Below are positions 44,998-53,920 of a DNA stretch of 64,000 nucleotides, in pieces (the stretch's first letter is position 1; every line of letters begins with the position of its first letter). The position numbers and the translations under genes were made by a program. The stretch is taken from assembly GCA_965214025.1 (NCBI GenBank), contig CBDCAW010000027.1, positions 1-64,000 of the forward strand. Direction: 5' to 3'. Source of the stretch: Granulosicoccus sp965214025 (GTDB taxonomy: Bacteria; Pseudomonadota; Gammaproteobacteria; Granulosicoccales; Granulosicoccaceae). Under the pieces are notes generated by a model. That model saw nothing but the letters and a program-made list of their open reading frames with translations. It made no database searches and was not told the DNA's origin.

Positions 44998-45921
44998 ATG
45001 CAAATTCCCGAGCTGGACGCCCGTCCCCTGTTCGACGCGGCCCATGCCGATCACGCCGCAAGCCTGGCGAAAACCCGTCAGGCCGCCATGCAGACAGGTT
45101 TCATGGTAGTGAGCCACATCGGTATCACGGCGCCCGAGGTGGAGCGGCTGCTGCATACCTACCAACGCTTCTTCGGCCTGCCGGCTGAAATGAAAGCCAA
45201 GGTTGACATGGCGAGCACGGGGTCGAATCGCGGCTGGGGTGCCCCGGGCGCCGAACAGGTAGACCCGGCATCCAATCCAGACTTCAAGGAAGTGTTCGAC
45301 TGTGGGCCGGAACTGGCCTGGGACGATCCACTGACCAGCCAGACCTACTACGCTGCCAACCGATGGCCGACCGAACCCGCCGACTTCAGGGCCATCGTGT
45401 CGGGTTACTACCGGCAGGCCACGCGCTCGTCGCTGGCGTTGCTGTCAGCGGTTGCCAGCGCCATCGGCGAACCGGCGGACTATTTCGACGACAAGTTCGA
45501 CAAGCCGATGGCATTGCTGCGCGGCAATTACTATCCACCACGTGCCGTGACGGCAGGTCGTCTGGACTTCGGCATCGCGCCGCACACGGACTACGGTTGC
45601 CTGACGCTGCTCGCCACCGATGGCTCGCCCGGGCTGGAGGTTCAGACGCGGCAGAACGAGTGGTTGCCGGTCACTGCCCCGCCCGGCACCTTCATTGTCA
45701 ATTTCGGCGAAATGCTTCAGTCATGGACTGGCGGGCGGGTGGTGGCAACACCCCATCGCGTGATCGGTGGTGCGCAGGAACGCCTCTCGGTACCGTTCTT
45801 CTTCAACCCACGTTTCGATGTGAACGTGGCTCCCGTGAACGGCACCGAGACTCTACTGGCGGGCGAGCATCTTGCCAGGCGCTATGATGACACCTACATA
45901 CATCGGCAGGTTGAGCAGTGA
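44998..45921 (+). CDS. Isopenicillin N synthase-like Fe(II)/2-oxoglutarate oxygenase
   Basis: The protein has 307 residues. An N-terminal DIOX_N-like part (FMVVSHIGITAPEVERLLHTYQRFFGLP) precedes the double-stranded beta-helix core. Iron ligands are His196 and Asp198 (APHTDYG) and His253 (TPHRV), and Arg262-x-Ser264 (RLSVPFF) should bind 2-oxoglutarate. Members oxidise small molecules in plants and bacteria, and the substrate here is unknown. The start is fixed by an upstream in-frame stop. The tetranucleotide array fills the leader, so expression may depend on its length. Its 3' end overlaps the convergent RND gene by 69 bases. Confidence 0.9.
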   Translation: MQIPELDARPLFDAAHADHAASLAKTRQAAMQTGFMVVSHIGITAPEVERLLHTYQRFFGLPAEMKAKVDMASTGSNRGWGAPGAEQVDPASNPDFKEVFDCGPELAWDDPLTSQTYYAANRWPTEPADFRAIVSGYYRQATRSSLALLSAVASAIGEPADYFDDKFDKPMALLRGNYYPPRAVTAGRLDFGIAPHTDYGCLTLLATDGSPGLEVQTRQNEWLPVTAPPGTFIVNFGEMLQSWTGGRVVATPHRVIGGAQERLSVPFFFNPRFDVNVAPVNGTETLLAGEHLARRYDDTYIHRQVEQ

Positions 45922-48900
45922 GCGCGTACCGGTTCCTGCGTACAGCAGCCGGAACATCGGCGGTACGAAGCCGAACGAGACGATCATCGACAACAGAACT
46001 CCACCGGCGATCGCCATGGCGAACGGTGGCCAGAACGCGCCACCTCCCAGGATCAATGGGCAGAAAACCACCGAAGGTCGTCAGGGTGGTCGAGACGATG
46101 TGGCGGCCGGAACCGGTGACGACCCGGACCATCGCCTCGACATCGCCGGCTGCGGCGCGCGCATCCTGTTTCAACGCCGTCAAGATGATCAACGCTGCAT
46201 TGATCGATACGCCGATCGAGCCGATGATGCCGATCAGTGCGTTGATGCCGAACGGATAGCGAAACACCGCCAGTGCCAGAAAACTCAGACCCGCCGAGAG
46301 CCCTGCCACCAGGATCGTCACCAGGCTCAGCCGGAACGAGCCGAGACTGCAAACCACACTGGCTATCGACAGCGTGACGATGATGCCGAGCGACGCCAGC
46401 AGATCGTTGACGGTGTCGTTCCGGTCACCGGCGTCGCCGCCGAATTCCAGCCGGTACGATGGCGGCAGTTCGATGTCCGCCTCGTTCAATGCGGCCTGGA
46501 CTTCAATCAATGCCTCGGCGGGTAGCAAACCGTAGCTGATGAAGCCCTGAATCGTGTTGACACGTTCGGTGTCCCGTCGAGCGATCGCCGTCGTCGAGGC
46601 GGCAAGCCTCGCCGTGGCGATCGCCGACAGTGGTATCGCATCGAACGCGGGTGAATTCGCTTCACCCTCCACAACCTCACCGGTCCGGGCTGGCAGCACG
46701 ATCGGCAGGTCGACGATATCAGCCAGGTTCGCTCGGCTCGATACACCGGCACGCACCCGCACCGGTAGCTCTTCGGTGGCATCGATGATCGACCCGCCGG
46801 TCTCGCCCTCCAAGGTGCTGTCGATCAGGGCTGCCACGTCGGTCAGCCCGAAACCCGCTATGCGTGCGGCCGTCTCGTCGATATCGAACACGAGTTTCGG
46901 CGCACCCCCTTCGAGAGTCGCGCGGGTCACGACGATCGAGTCGGTGGCCGAGAGTACGGCACGGTAACGTTCGCCAAGTGCTGTCAGTACCTCGAGGTCG
47001 GGACCGACCAGGCGTAGTTCGACCGGTGCCGTGACGGGCGGGCCCTGCACGAGATCGCGCACGATGACGCGCGCCTCCGGTACCTCGTCGCCCAGCGTTC
47101 GTTGCAACTCGGGAACCAGCGAGGCAGTTGCCTCCGGGGATGCCGAGCGCACCAGTGCCTGCGCATAGTGAGAGGCGCGGTCGCGGTCACCGACCATGTT
47201 GTAGTAGAACGGCGGTGCACTCTTCCCCAGCACCCAGGATACCTGCTCGACACCCTGGGCGGCCCGGAGCTTCCGATCGAGGGCGAGTACGGTTTCGCGC
47301 GTGCGGGTGATCGGTGTGCCTTCGGCAAGCTCCACCTCGAGGTGGAACTGATCGCGTTCGACGCCGGGGAAGAACTGTTGGACCAGGGTACCCATGCTTG
47401 CAAAACCGATCAGAGGCAATACGAGCGAGAACATGATCGCGGCAATCGGGTAGCGCAGGGCCAGGCCGATCGTGCGTTCGAACAGGTCGGCCACGCGGAC
47501 GAAGGAGGCATGAGTGCGTTGACCACTGCTCCCCATCGGCAGCATCCAACCTGCCAGGGCCGCGGTTACGGTCATCGCGATGAAGAATGACCATAGCAGC
47601 ATGATGATCACGGCGATCGCGATCGAGCCGACGAAATCGCCCGCCGCACCGGGCAACAATGCCAGCGGCAGGAACGACAGGGCAGTCGTCACTGTCGAGG
47701 CCAGCAACGGTGCTGTCAGACGGTGCACCGACTCGCCGACCGCATCGCTTCGCGACAGGCCGGCACGCAGACGCTTGCCGATCTCATCGGTCATGACGAT
47801 CGCAGCGTCGACCAGCAGACCGAGTGCGACGATCAGACCGGTCAACGACATCTGCTGGATCGGCAGGCCGATCAGATTCATGGTCGCGACCGCTGCCAGG
47901 CTCACCAGTGGCAGTACCAGGGCGACGATAAGCGCAGCGCGCAGCCCGAGTGTGATCAACAGCACGAGCACGACCAGTGCCACACCGATCGCCATATTGA
48001 TGCCGACATCGCTCAAGCGCTCGGCGGTATACGCGCTCTGGTCGAACACGATGTGGTGCGACAGACCATCCGGAAGCTTGTCGTCGAATCGGGCGACGGC
48101 GGCACGCGCATCGTTCATCCAGACATCGATCTGCCTGTCGTCCTCGATGCGAGCGGCGATCAGTACCGCAGCCGCACCATCGGCGAAGGCGAGTTCGGTG
48201 GCCGGCATACGCACCGCCTTCCTCACGTTTGCCACGTCTCCGACACGCACGATGCGAGCGTCGTCGCCCTGCAGCGGTACCCGCTCGACGCGTTCGACGC
48301 TATCGAGTTCGCCGTCCAGCTCGATCGCCAGATTCTGCCGGGCACCGCGCAGCTGACCGGCACTGACCTTGGCGTCGGCGGTACGCAGAGCCCCGGCGAC
48401 GTCTGCAGCGGTCAATGACATCGATGCCAGGCCCCGCGGCTCGATCTCGACCAGAATCTCCTCGTCCGGCACACCGAACAGTTCGACCGCATCGGTGCCG
48501 GCGATGCGCCGCAGGTCCGTGGCAAGCACATCCGCATAGCGACGCACCGTTGCCAGAAGCGGCACGTTTTCCTTGTCTCGGGTGATCGTCAGTGCGCCGA
48601 TCATGCTCCACGCGCCAGCGGCGCTCCTGTCGAAATCGGGCGTGCCCGTACCTGCGGGCAGCTCACCGTCCAGGCCATCGAGAGCGGCGCGTACGTCAGC
48701 CCAGGCCGCGTCGATCGCCGCGTCATCGAGCGTGTCGATCAACTCGAGTTGCACGATCGACACGCCGGGTGCGGAACTGGACTCGATCAGGTCGACGTCG
48801 GCGATGTCCTGCAGCGCCGTTTCGATCGGTTCGGTCACCAGCGCCTCCACGCGTGCCGGTTCGGCACCCGGATACAACGTGGTGACCGTTGCGAACAGGT

Positions 48901-49018
48901 TGGTGATCGTCGGATCTTCCTGGCGCCCGATGGCGAGCAGTGCGGAAGCACCGGCTGCGATGAGCGTGAGTGCCAGGAGCGCGACGAATCTGGGTTCACG
49001 AAAGAACAGCGTACTCAC
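45853..49018 (-). pseudogene. RND efflux transporter permease with a C-terminal +1 frameshift
   Basis: With one base removed, this encodes a 1054-residue AcrB/MdtC-like pump, the normal size. It begins at a GTG (MSTLFFREPRFVALLALTL) that overlaps the adaptor stop (GTGA). It has the two halves with large periplasmic loops and helix 4 ending LIVALGLLVDAAIVMTDEI. The frame breaks near 46052-46056, where CTGCCC replaces CTGCC; the correct reading GGFLPLILGGGAFWPP continues in another frame to 45853 and keeps the last helix. Uncorrected, the protein ends in unrelated residues past the correct stop. The adaptor and TetR lie upstream. The extra C in a C-run could be a sequencing error. Confidence 0.87.
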
Positions 49019-50280
49019 GATCCGGCGCTCTTCGGGGTGAACGAGGTGCGCAGAACCACGCGTACCCGTTCTCCCGGCACCACACGGTGGCGGCCATCGG
49101 CCACCAGCCATGCCCGCTCGCCGAGCTCGGCCTCGACGTAGGCGTGGTCGTCGGCAAGACGCACAATGCGGACGGGAATCCGGCGCGGCCTGGCATGACT
49201 GAGAGCCTCGGGCCTTTCGACAGCCAGCGCCAACACGCTCCACAGACCCCGCTCGGCCTCGACCAGCGCCGCCATCGGCACCTCGTACACCGGCCGCTCG
49301 ACGAAGGCTTCCAGGCGTAGCTCCAGCAGCTCACCGAGCAAGGTCGGGGGGCGTGATCGCTTGTCGTTGGTCGCCACGCCCAGTGGTTCGAAGCGTGCCG
49401 AGACGGTACGCGTGCGAATGTCGATATCATCGCGCACCGATAGCAGACGTGCCGGTATCGCACCCATCGACGCCGAGTGACCTGCGACGGGAAAGAATCG
49501 ATAGGTTGCCTGGCGGTCCAGCCGTGCTGCCCGGGCAGGCGGCAGGCCGACGCGAAAATGTGGCGGTGCATCCTCGAGTAGCTCGAGCACGGTGGTGCTT
49601 GCCGACACGGCCGTACCCTCGTCGAGAGCGCGGTGGCTGACGACTGCATCGAACGGTGCCCGTAGTACAGCCAGATCGAGCTCGGCCTCCGCGAGTGCCA
49701 GAGCTGCATCTGCCTCGGCGATGCCGGCTCGAATGCGTACCACCGACAGCCGCGCCTCATCAAGCGCCTCACCGACACCGAAGCCACGCTGGTCGAGTGA
49801 CTGCTGCCGACTCAGCGTGAGGCGCGCTAGATCGGCGTCGGCATCGAGCCCCGTACGCGCCGCTGCGAGTTGATCACGGTGGGCTTCGAGCAACTGCGTA
49901 TCGAGTCGCGCCAGCACATCGCCAGCCACGACGCGCTCGCCCTCATCCACCCTGACCTCGATGACGGTGCCACCGGTCTCGAAGGCCAGTTCGCTACGAC
50001 GCGCCGGCTCGACTCGTGCTGCGTAGGCGTGCTCCAGTGGGTAGCCGGGCTGCTGCCGTACCTCGACAGCGTGAACCGGAAGAGGCTTCGCCGGTTCCGG
50101 CCGGTCGCGACCCTCGGCCCGTGCGCTGATTGCCGTGATGCCGGCAAGCGCGAGGGTACCGGCGATGGCGAGACACGCGACCCCCAAAGCCAACCGCCTC
50201 GGCCACGGGGCCACAGGTCGGTTCGCCTGAATTCGGGTCGCCACCAGGTCGTCTTTCGAATGCTGATTCGTTTCGCTCAC
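49015..50280 (-). CDS. RND efflux periplasmic adaptor
   Basis: This is a membrane fusion protein of 421 residues linking the pump to an outer-membrane channel. One N-terminal anchor (LALGVACLAIAGTLALAGI) precedes a biotinyl-lipoyl-like domain (RSELAFETGGTVIEVRVDEGERVVAGDVLARLD), an alpha-helical hairpin rich in Ala/Leu/Arg, then the second lipoyl half (LRAPFDAVVSHRALDEGTAV) and a C-terminal barrel. Translation starts at a GTG with GGAG 8 bases upstream. It precedes and overlaps the pump gene by 4 bases. No outer-membrane factor gene is adjacent. Confidence 0.92.
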   Translation of the reverse strand: MSETNQHSKDDLVATRIQANRPVAPWPRRLALGVACLAIAGTLALAGITAISARAEGRDRPEPAKPLPVHAVEVRQQPGYPLEHAYAARVEPARRSELAFETGGTVIEVRVDEGERVVAGDVLARLDTQLLEAHRDQLAAARTGLDADADLARLTLSRQQSLDQRGFGVGEALDEARLSVVRIRAGIAEADAALALAEAELDLAVLRAPFDAVVSHRALDEGTAVSASTTVLELLEDAPPHFRVGLPPARAARLDRQATYRFFPVAGHSASMGAIPARLLSVRDDIDIRTRTVSARFEPLGVATNDKRSRPPTLLGELLELRLEAFVERPVYEVPMAALVEAERGLWSVLALAVERPEALSHARPRRIPVRIVRLADDHAYVEAELGERAWLVADGRHRVVPGERVRVVLRTSFTPKSAGS

Positions 50281-50296
50281 ACCAGTTTCTCCTTGT

Positions 50297-50359
50297 ACAT
50301 GTCGGCATGTCTCGGCTACATGTGAGAGGCACTAACTTATATAAGTGGCTCTCACATGT
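50297..50359. promoter_or_regulatory. Nested palindromes, likely TetR operator of the efflux operon
   Basis: The arms ACATGTGAGAGGCACT (50318-50333) and AGTGGCTCTCACATGT (50344-50359) match at 15 of 16 positions around a 10-base centre. The centre contains a perfect 12-base palindrome ACTTATATAAGT (50335-50346). A third copy of the core, ACATG-TCGG-CATGT, lies at 50297-50310. The site sits about 20-80 bases before the adaptor start and upstream of tetR, as expected for a shared operator. Confidence 0.75.
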
Positions 50360-50414
50360 CAATCGAAGGGAATTGAACCCACCCCGAATCTTGCGGCTGG
50401 CGGCCCGCAGCCGG

Positions 50415-50491
50415 GCCCGCAGCCCGCAGCCCGCAGCCCGCAGCCCGCGGCTCGCAGCCCGCGGCTCGCGCCTCGCGCCTCGCGGCCCGCG
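50415..50491. repeat. Eleven heptanucleotide repeats between operator and tetR
   Basis: Units of GCCCGCA, drifting to GCCCGCG, GCTCGCG and CCTCGCG, run without phase break for 77 bases. Seven is not a multiple of three, so copy change would shift any frame read through it. It lies 128 bases before the chosen tetR start. Confidence 0.9.
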
Positions 50492-50618
50492 GCGACCTCC
50501 GAACGATTCCATGAAAGCGCCACCGGCCTGCACGGAGGTCTGCCCAGAACGAGTGATGCTTGATTACCGCAGGCTGCAGACGCACCATCACGGTTCGATC
50601 AGACAGGCAAGCAGCCGG

Positions 50619-51257
50619 ATGGCCCACAAGGCGCCTCGCGTCACCGCGAAGAAGACTTATCATCATGGCGATCTGCGTCGGCAACTGGTGCGTGCCGCAC
50701 AGCGTCTGGTCGCCCGCCACGGAGCGGCGAACTTCAAGGTGGGTGAGGCATGCAAGCTGGCAGGGGTCAGCACGGCCGCGCCGTACAATCATTTCGCCGA
50801 TCGCGACGACATACTCGCGGCAGTCGCCCAGGATGGGTTCCGGCGAATGCGCCAGAGCATGCTCGACGACATGGCAACCCACCCGCCGGGGTCACGCGAA
50901 GCCATCTGTGCGATCGGTCATAGCTACGTCGGTTTCGCGATTGCCGAACCGCATGTGTTCCGGCTCATGTTCGGCGGGGACGTGGCCGGCAGCCCTAGTG
51001 ACACGGTTGCGGAACCCGGTCACTCGCCATTCGATGTACTGACCTCACAGGTCGGTGCATTCCTGTCCCTTACCTCTTCAGACCCCCTCGTGCAGCGTAA
51101 CGCTTTGGCGTTATGGACCTTCGTGCATGGCCTGGCTGCCCTGCAGATCGAGCGCAAACTCGGCATCACCAGCGTTACGGTCGATGGCTTGATCGAGATG
51201 GCAGCGCTGCGGATGTTGCCGGCGTTCGAATCGCCTTCCGGCAAGAGCTGTTCTTGA
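50619..51257 (+). CDS. TetR/AcrR-family regulator of the RND operon
   Basis: The protein has 212 residues. The helix-turn-helix lies in FKVGEACKLAGVSTAAPYNHFADRDDILAAVA, and HHGDLRRQLVRAAQRLVARHG precedes it. The C-terminal ligand domain has the WHG-type pattern (ALWTFVHGLAALQIERKLG). Divergent from the adaptor-pump operon across a palindrome, it is very probably its repressor. ATG 50619 is chosen by family length. The frame is open to 50307 through the heptamer array, but those residues are low-complexity. Confidence 0.88.
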   Translation: MAHKAPRVTAKKTYHHGDLRRQLVRAAQRLVARHGAANFKVGEACKLAGVSTAAPYNHFADRDDILAAVAQDGFRRMRQSMLDDMATHPPGSREAICAIGHSYVGFAIAEPHVFRLMFGGDVAGSPSDTVAEPGHSPFDVLTSQVGAFLSLTSSDPLVQRNALALWTFVHGLAALQIERKLGITSVTVDGLIEMAALRMLPAFESPSGKSCS

Positions 51258-51266
51258 GGATGGTTG

Positions 51267-51351
51267 GACGGATAGACGGATAGACGGATAGACGGATGGA
51301 CGGATGGATGAGTGGATGAGTGGATGAGTGGATGAGTGGACGGATAGACGG
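51267..51351. repeat. Ten octanucleotide repeats between tetR and the mannosidase gene
   Basis: Units GACGGATA (three), GACGGATG (two), GATGAGTG (four) and GACGGATA again follow without phase break, with a partial unit at the end. They sit in the 120-base gap between two convergent genes. Confidence 0.93.
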
Positions 51352-51377
51352 TACCGGCATTGATACAGCTGGAAGCG

Positions 51378-53828
51378 CTACAAGTGCTGCACGAGTATTG
51401 CCGGCACCACCGGCACCCGCGGGTTTTCCAGCTGCCTGACCACCTCGAGCGTACGGGTCTCGCTCGGCAGCAGTGTAAAGCCATTGTCGGAGAATACACG
51501 CGCACCGCCCAGGTCCACGCTGACGAAGAAAGCCGGGATGTCGGTGGAAAGCTGGTAGAACTCCTCCCCGTCGACGATCTCGTGCGACACTGAAATCGTC
51601 GGCTTGTCGATAGCGTAGTGCCTGTAGGGCCGGGGCCAGTATTCGTGGGTGCCAAGCCGCACGCCGTCTTCGTCGAACCAATGCCAGTAGCAGAAGCAAC
51701 CTTCCGGCACGTCGCTCGCGTCCAGCTCCATCAACACAGTCGAACGATCGTGGGGAACACTCCATTCGCCGTCTTGCCTGGTATGGATGCGGCCGGCCAT
51801 GTCGATGGTGCGCAAGCTTACGTAGATGCGCAGGTCGCCGTGTGTGTCGTTGATGGCGGCGAGCTGCAGACGAGCCACGTCGGCAGGATCATCCTGTGCG
51901 TTCTCCTTCAACGGCACCATCACCACACTCACCGGTGCGAAGAATCGCTGAGCCGCGTAGTGCAACAGCTTCCAGCCGCCACCGTATTCCAGTGACGACC
52001 AGGAGGCCACGGGCCAGGTGTCGTTCAGTTGCCAGTACAAGGTACCCATGCAACGGGGTTTCAATGAGCGCCAGTAATCCACGGCCGTGCTGATGGCCAT
52101 GGCCTGCTGGCATTGCGACAGGAAGAGCATGTCGTCGAACGATTCGGGAAACCGGAAATGACGTTCCAGTGTTTCCTCGATGCGTGCATTGCCACCTACG
52201 TTGCGTTGATGCACGGCCATCACGTTCGAGGAGATCTCGCGATCAGTCGGTTCGGTGAAGGTATCGAGCAGGGCACGCGAGGGAAACGACTGGAAGCCGA
52301 ACTCGGAACAGAACCGTGGTCGCACATCGCGGTAGGCTGAGAAGGGCTGCGCTTCGTGCCATACGTCCCAGAAATGCATGTCGCCCGACCCATCGTTTTT
52401 CCACGCATTGCCGAAGTCCAGACGCCCGGGTGCCGGCGAGCTTGGCCAGAATGGCAGGCCTGGCACCTCTGTGGCAACGGCCTCCTCGAGCACCAGAGTC
52501 AGGCGAGCGTAGTTCGCGACGTAGCGATCGCGATTGGCGCGGGTCTCCTCCCACCAATCGAGTGCGCCGATCAGTTCGTTGTCGCCGCACCACAGCGACA
52601 CACAGCTGAACGCAGACAGGCGCCTGACCTGCTGCCGAGCCTCGATCCGCACCGAAGCCAGCCAGACCGGGTCGGCTGCCGGGTAGTGGTGGCAGGAAAA
52701 CATGAAATCGTGCCACACGACGATCCCGAGCTCATCGCACAGCGCGTAGAACCCGTCGGACTCGTACTGCCCGCCGCCCCAGACACGCAGCATGTTCATG
52801 TTCACATCCACCGCGGATTGTAGCAACTCGCGAGTCGCTTCCAGCGTGATGCGTTGTGGCAGGGCATCAGCCGGAATCCAGTTGGCACCGCGCATGAACA
52901 TCGGCCGGTCATTGATGGCGATCGCGAACCCGCGACCGTCTTCATCAGGCACTTGCAACAGTTCGGAACTGCGCAGGCCGATCGCACGGTGCCATACCTG
53001 GTCACCCACCGTCACCACCAGCAGATGCCGCTTCTGAGCACCCTCACCGGCCGGCCACCAGCGAATCGGATTCTCGATGCGCAAGGCCAGCTGCACCTCG
53101 CCATCACCCGGGTAGAGCATCACCGTCAGCGATCCGAGCTCTCCGCACAGTTCGATCATCGCGTCGATGGAACAGGCGTCGAACACCTGCACCGCAATGT
53201 TGGCGTGCACGGTGACCGCGTCGCCATCCCACTCCTGGACCACCCCGACATCCTCGATACGGACCGGCAGGCTGTGATCGAGCACGATGTCACCGTACAC
53301 GCCCAGGGGCATCAGGCACAGGTTCCAGTCCCACCCCGCATGGCAGGCGCTCTTCCTGAGAAAGTGCACATTCTCTACCGGCAGGTTGTCGCTCAGGGTG
53401 GGAAGTGCGAACGGAAAGGCCGCAGCGCGCTGCGACGCCTCCACCAGAGCTTCGTGGAAGTAGACCCGCAATTGATTGTCACCGACCTGCAGCACGGCAC
53501 CGACATCGATTCGGTGACGTTTGAACTGGCTGTCGGTGTGCCCGACAACATGGCCGTTGATCTCGAGGGTGCACAGGCAATCGAGCCCGTCGATGATCAA
53601 CATGGCCGGTGTCCATTCACCGCATACATGCACCGTGAGGTTGCGCTCGATCACCCAGGCCTGCCGGCTGACCCACTGCACAGCATGCTCATTGTCGCGG
53701 TAGTAAGGGTCTTCGAGCAGCCCTGCCGTCTGCAGTGCGGAGTGCACATCGCCGGGAACGGTGAATGGCACGCAGATGTCGCCATCGACCTGACGTAGCG
53801 TCCAGCCGAAGGTCAATGAACGTTTCAA
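51378..53828 (-). CDS. Beta-mannosidase (GH2)
   Basis: The protein has 816 residues and no signal peptide, so it is probably cytoplasmic. The N-terminal jelly-roll begins with VPFTVPGDVHSALQTAGLLEDPYY, the typical beta-mannosidase start. The GH2 core includes RGANWIPADALP, MNMLRVWGGGQYESDGFY, the acid/base Glu in WCGDNEL and the nucleophile Glu in RFCSEFGFQS. It removes terminal beta-mannose from oligosaccharides. It is the only gene on its strand between tetR and the ABC exporter, with a clear ATG at 53828. Confidence 0.92.
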   Translation of the reverse strand: MKRSLTFGWTLRQVDGDICVPFTVPGDVHSALQTAGLLEDPYYRDNEHAVQWVSRQAWVIERNLTVHVCGEWTPAMLIIDGLDCLCTLEINGHVVGHTDSQFKRHRIDVGAVLQVGDNQLRVYFHEALVEASQRAAAFPFALPTLSDNLPVENVHFLRKSACHAGWDWNLCLMPLGVYGDIVLDHSLPVRIEDVGVVQEWDGDAVTVHANIAVQVFDACSIDAMIELCGELGSLTVMLYPGDGEVQLALRIENPIRWWPAGEGAQKRHLLVVTVGDQVWHRAIGLRSSELLQVPDEDGRGFAIAINDRPMFMRGANWIPADALPQRITLEATRELLQSAVDVNMNMLRVWGGGQYESDGFYALCDELGIVVWHDFMFSCHHYPAADPVWLASVRIEARQQVRRLSAFSCVSLWCGDNELIGALDWWEETRANRDRYVANYARLTLVLEEAVATEVPGLPFWPSSPAPGRLDFGNAWKNDGSGDMHFWDVWHEAQPFSAYRDVRPRFCSEFGFQSFPSRALLDTFTEPTDREISSNVMAVHQRNVGGNARIEETLERHFRFPESFDDMLFLSQCQQAMAISTAVDYWRSLKPRCMGTLYWQLNDTWPVASWSSLEYGGGWKLLHYAAQRFFAPVSVVMVPLKENAQDDPADVARLQLAAINDTHGDLRIYVSLRTIDMAGRIHTRQDGEWSVPHDRSTVLMELDASDVPEGCFCYWHWFDEDGVRLGTHEYWPRPYRHYAIDKPTISVSHEIVDGEEFYQLSTDIPAFFVSVDLGGARVFSDNGFTLLPSETRTLEVVRQLENPRVPVVPAILVQHL

Positions 53829-53920
53829 TCTCTTGCTCCTACTCGTGGTGACCTTTCAGTATCATGCCCCGGAGTCAGAAGTCTCGCCCTGGGCAGACCA
53901 GGCGCACGCCTGCAGTATCA

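Noticed and set aside
50307..50618. N-terminal extension of TetR through the heptamer array
   Set aside because: The residues are Ala/Arg/Pro low-complexity, beyond the family length, and the frame would shift with any copy change.
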